Source: Alcaligenaceae bacterium
GTDB taxonomy: Bacteria; Pseudomonadota; Gammaproteobacteria; Burkholderiales; Burkholderiaceae_B
Reading direction: 5' to 3'
Length of the DNA stretch: 7,545 nt
Assembly: GCA_029265335.1 (NCBI GenBank)
Contig: JAJUJN010000095.1
Coordinates: 1-7,545 of the forward strand
The translations under genes were made by a program, and so were the position numbers. The notes beneath the pieces are model-generated. The model searched no databases. It worked only from the letters and a program-made list of their open reading frames with translations, and was not told where the DNA came from. Below are positions 6,238 to 7,545 of this stretch, piece after piece; the stretch's first letter is position 1; every line of letters starts with the position of its first letter.

Positions 6238-6243
6238 TATCAT
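6238..6243 (+). promoter_or_regulatory. Candidate -10 box for apt
   Basis: TATCAT matches the -10 consensus at five of six bases and lies about 50 bp before the apt ATG. A -35-like CTGACG (6214-6219) is 18 bp upstream, a four-of-six match at slightly long spacing. The 116-bp divergent gap (6179-6294) must also hold the kdsD promoter; on that strand I see only weak candidates near 6183-6190. Confidence 0.4.
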
Positions 6244-6247
6244 CGCA

Positions 6248-6272
6248 CGAGCGTTCAATTTCGCTCGAACGC
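6248..6272 (+). promoter_or_regulatory. Two mutually exclusive small hairpins in the apt leader
   Basis: Hairpin A pairs CGAGCG (6248-6253) with CGCTCG (6262-6267). Hairpin B pairs GCGTTC (6251-6256) with GAACGC (6267-6272). They share bases at both ends, so only one can form at a time. They lie just ahead of the apt ribosome site (AGGA, 6283-6286). This could be a simple attenuation-like switch, or overlapping dyad binding sites in DNA. The stems are only 6 bp, so chance is possible in GC-rich sequence. Confidence 0.35.
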
Positions 6273-6294
6273 CTATTTTCTCAGGATTTTCACC

Positions 6295-6837
6295 ATGCAA
6301 CCCAACGCCGAGTTTATTCGCGAGCGGATACGTACCGTACCCGACTGGCCGACACCTGGTGTGATGTTTCGCGATATCACGCCGGTGCTGCAAGACCCCC
6401 GTAGTTTTCGTCTGCTGATCGACCTGTTGGTGTATCGCTATATGAATCGGCGGCTGGATCTGGTGGCCGGGGTAGACGCTCGCGGGTTCATCGTGGGCAG
6501 CGTGCTTTCGTACGAGCTCAACCTGGGCTTTGTGCCGGTGCGCAAAAAAGGCAAGTTGCCCTATATGACGCTCGCCGAAGAGTATCAGCTGGAATATGGC
6601 AGCGCCACGGTAGAAATGCACGCCGACGCCGTGCGACCGGGCCAGCGCGTGCTGCTCATCGACGACCTCATCGCCACCGGGGGCACCATGGTGGCGGCCA
6701 TGAAGCTGCTGCAACGCCTGGGCGCCAACGTGATAGAAGCGGCCACCATCATCGATCTGCCTTATCTGGGCGGCTCCGACGCCGTAAGGGCCACCGGTAC
6801 GCCCCTGTTCTCGGTCTGTACCTTCGATAAGAACTGA
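6295..6837 (+). CDS. apt: Adenine phosphoribosyltransferase (Apt)
   Basis: A cytoplasmic purine-salvage enzyme joining adenine to PRPP to give AMP and pyrophosphate. At 180 residues it matches the type I PRTase family (E. coli about 183). Conserved landmarks are the N-terminal hood with [16 protein letters not shown] (17-32), GVDARGF (59-65), the flexible loop RKKGKLPY (83-90) followed by the EY strand, and the PRPP-binding motif [14 protein letters not shown] (119-132). The late [13 protein letters not shown] is also typical. The ATG at 6295 follows AGGA (6283-6286) by 8 nt and gives the family N-terminus. The upstream open frame running from 5851 is antisense to kdsD and was discarded. It is divergent from kdsD and convergent with uvrA. 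Its stop codon sits inside a 21-bp tandem repeat. Confidence 0.96.
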   Translation: MQPNAEFIRERIRTVPDWPTPGVMFRDITPVLQDPRSFRLLIDLLVYRYMNRRLDLVAGVDARGFIVGSVLSYELNLGFVPVRKKGKLPYMTLAEEYQLEYGSATVEMHADAVRPGQRVLLIDDLIATGGTMVAAMKLLQRLGANVIEAATIIDLPYLGGSDAVRATGTPLFSVCTFDKN

Positions 6838-6874
6838 CGCGCGCAACTCAGGCACTGACGCGCGCATATCAGGC
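6833..6874 (+). repeat. 21-bp tandem repeat containing the apt stop codon
   Basis: The units are ACTGACGCGCGCAACTCAGGC (6833-6853, written here as bases 1-20 plus C) and a second at 6854-6874. They differ at two of 21 positions: 6846/6867 (A/T) and 6847/6868 (C/A). The apt TGA (6835-6837) is in unit one. As 21 is a multiple of three, unit two carries another TGA (6856-6858) in the same frame. Simplest reading: a local duplication of the gene end that left a spare stop codon. Confidence 0.85.
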
Positions 6875-6920
6875 GGGGCCCCTGGGCGCCGTCAAGAAGA
6901 CGGGCCCCCGGGCGCTGCCG
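6875..6920. terminator. GC-rich imperfect hairpin between convergent apt and uvrA
   Basis: The core pairs 6890-6893 (CGTC) with 6899-6902 (GACG) around a 5-nt loop. It extends outward as a GC-rich imperfect stem (6884-6893 against 6899-6908, eight of ten pairs). No T tract follows on either strand, so it is not a standard intrinsic terminator. Its place between two converging genes suggests a bidirectional transcription barrier. The remainder of the gap to 6962 shows nothing I recognise. Confidence 0.45.
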
Positions 6921-6962
6921 CTGTAAGTAAACCCGGCTTGCAGAGTCGCCCAGGGATGGGTT

Positions 6963-7545
6963 TCAGGCGGGCTCGCCCTCGGGGTGCAGCACTCGGCTCA
7001 AGTAGCGGCCGGTATGGCTTTCGGGATGGGCCGCCACGGTTTCCGGTGTGCCGCTCACCACGATGCGGCCACCGCCGCTGCCACCTTCGGGGCCAAGATC
7101 CACCAACCAGTCGGCGGTTTTGAGAACGTCGAGATTGTGTTCGATTACCACCACGGTGTTGCCGGCATCCACCAGCTGATTCAGCACCTTGAGCAGCATG
7201 GCGATGTCGTGAAAATGCAGGCCGGTGGTGGGTTCGTCGAGGATATACAGCGTGCTTCCGGTGCCTCGGCGCGAGAGCTCCAGCGAGAGCTTCACCCGTT
7301 GTGCTTCGCCACCCGATAGGGTGGTGGCGCTTTGCCCCAGGCGGATATAGCCCAGACCCACGGCCGTGAGGGTGGCCAGCTTGCGCTTGAGGGCCGGCAC
7401 GGCGCTGAAAACCTCGAGGGCTTCGTCGACGGTGAGGTCGAGAATTTCGCTGATGTTGCGACCGCGGTAGCGGATTTCCAGCGTTTCGCGGTTATAGCGC
7501 AAGCCGTGGCAGACGTCGCAGGGCACATACATATCGGGCAGAAAG
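6963..7545 (-). CDS. uvrA: Excinuclease ABC subunit A (UvrA), C-terminal part
   Basis: The DNA-damage recognition ATPase of nucleotide excision repair, acting with UvrB and UvrC. Only the last 193 residues (of roughly 940 in the family) are in the window; the frame is open at the right edge, so the ATG at 7532 (MYVPC) is internal. Visible, counting from the edge: one CxxC half of the C-terminal zinc module (C9, C12 in VPCDVCHG), ABC signature LSGGEAQRV (77-85), Walker [14 protein letters not shown] (98-110) and the switch His in VVVIEHN (H136). [14 protein letters not shown] is strongly characteristic of UvrA. The C-terminus, HPEGEPA, is at the usual place, so the 3' end looks intact. I see no operator for LexA, since the promoter is outside the window. 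Confidence 0.96.
   Translation of the reverse strand, partial: FLPDMYVPCDVCHGLRYNRETLEIRYRGRNISEILDLTVDEALEVFSAVPALKRKLATLTAVGLGYIRLGQSATTLSGGEAQRVKLSLELSRRGTGSTLYILDEPTTGLHFHDIAMLLKVLNQLVDAGNTVVVIEHNLDVLKTADWLVDLGPEGGSGGGRIVVSGTPETVAAHPESHTGRYLSRVLHPEGEPA

Noticed and set aside
5851..6294. Upstream extension of apt from 5851 (total 328 codons)
   Set aside because: The extension is antisense to kdsD. The Apt fold begins at the ATG at 6295, which has a ribosome site.
6157..6867. 236-codon minus-strand frame opposite apt
   Set aside because: Antisense to a complete Apt; composition is that of a shadow frame and it spans the divergent promoter region.
1..7545. CRISPR array, insertion sequence, toxin-antitoxin or defence genes
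   Set aside because: No regularly spaced repeats, transposase, terminal repeats or small gene pairs were found; all sizeable frames are explained by known housekeeping genes or their shadows.

Overview
The window is a GC-rich chromosomal stretch from a proteobacterium, most likely a betaproteobacterium of the order Burkholderiales. The HprK, Hpf, LptB and UvrA sequences read like Alcaligenaceae (Bordetella/Achromobacter type) proteins. That family-level placement comes from remembered protein sequences, not a search. I see no insertion sequence, prophage, CRISPR array or defence system; the gene content is housekeeping.

Layout. Nearly everything from 6178 down to 158 lies on the minus strand and reads right to left: kdsD, kdsC, lptC, lptA, lptB, a 210-bp gap, hpf, a 221-bp gap, ptsN, hprK, then a tRNA-Asn(GUU) with its own promoter and a strong hairpin terminator. 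Divergent from kdsD is apt on the plus strand (6295-6837). Convergent with apt is the 3' end of uvrA on the minus strand, which runs off the right edge.

Function. kdsD and kdsC supply two steps of Kdo (3-deoxy-D-manno-octulosonate) synthesis for the LPS inner core. lptC, lptA and lptB encode the inner-membrane anchor, periplasmic bridge and cytoplasmic ATPase of the LPS transporter. Spacing in this block is 9 bp, 3 bp, an ATGA overlap, and an overlap or TTGA junction, so it is almost certainly one translationally coupled operon. The second block (hpf, ptsN, hprK) holds a ribosome hibernation factor and two PTS-type regulators: EIIA-Ntr and the HPr kinase/phosphorylase.

What stands out. The proteins are ordinary; the most interesting signals are non-coding. 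A perfect 11-bp inverted repeat flanks a consensus TATAAT just upstream of ptsN. A second 9-bp inverted repeat sits immediately downstream of a good sigma-70-like promoter for hpf. A 10-bp perfect hairpin lies between hpf and ptsN. The apt stop codon lies inside a 21-bp tandem duplication, and the apt leader can form two mutually exclusive small hairpins. rpoN, often found between lptB and hpf, is absent here, and so is rapZ, often found after hprK. I found no convincing undescribed multi-gene system.
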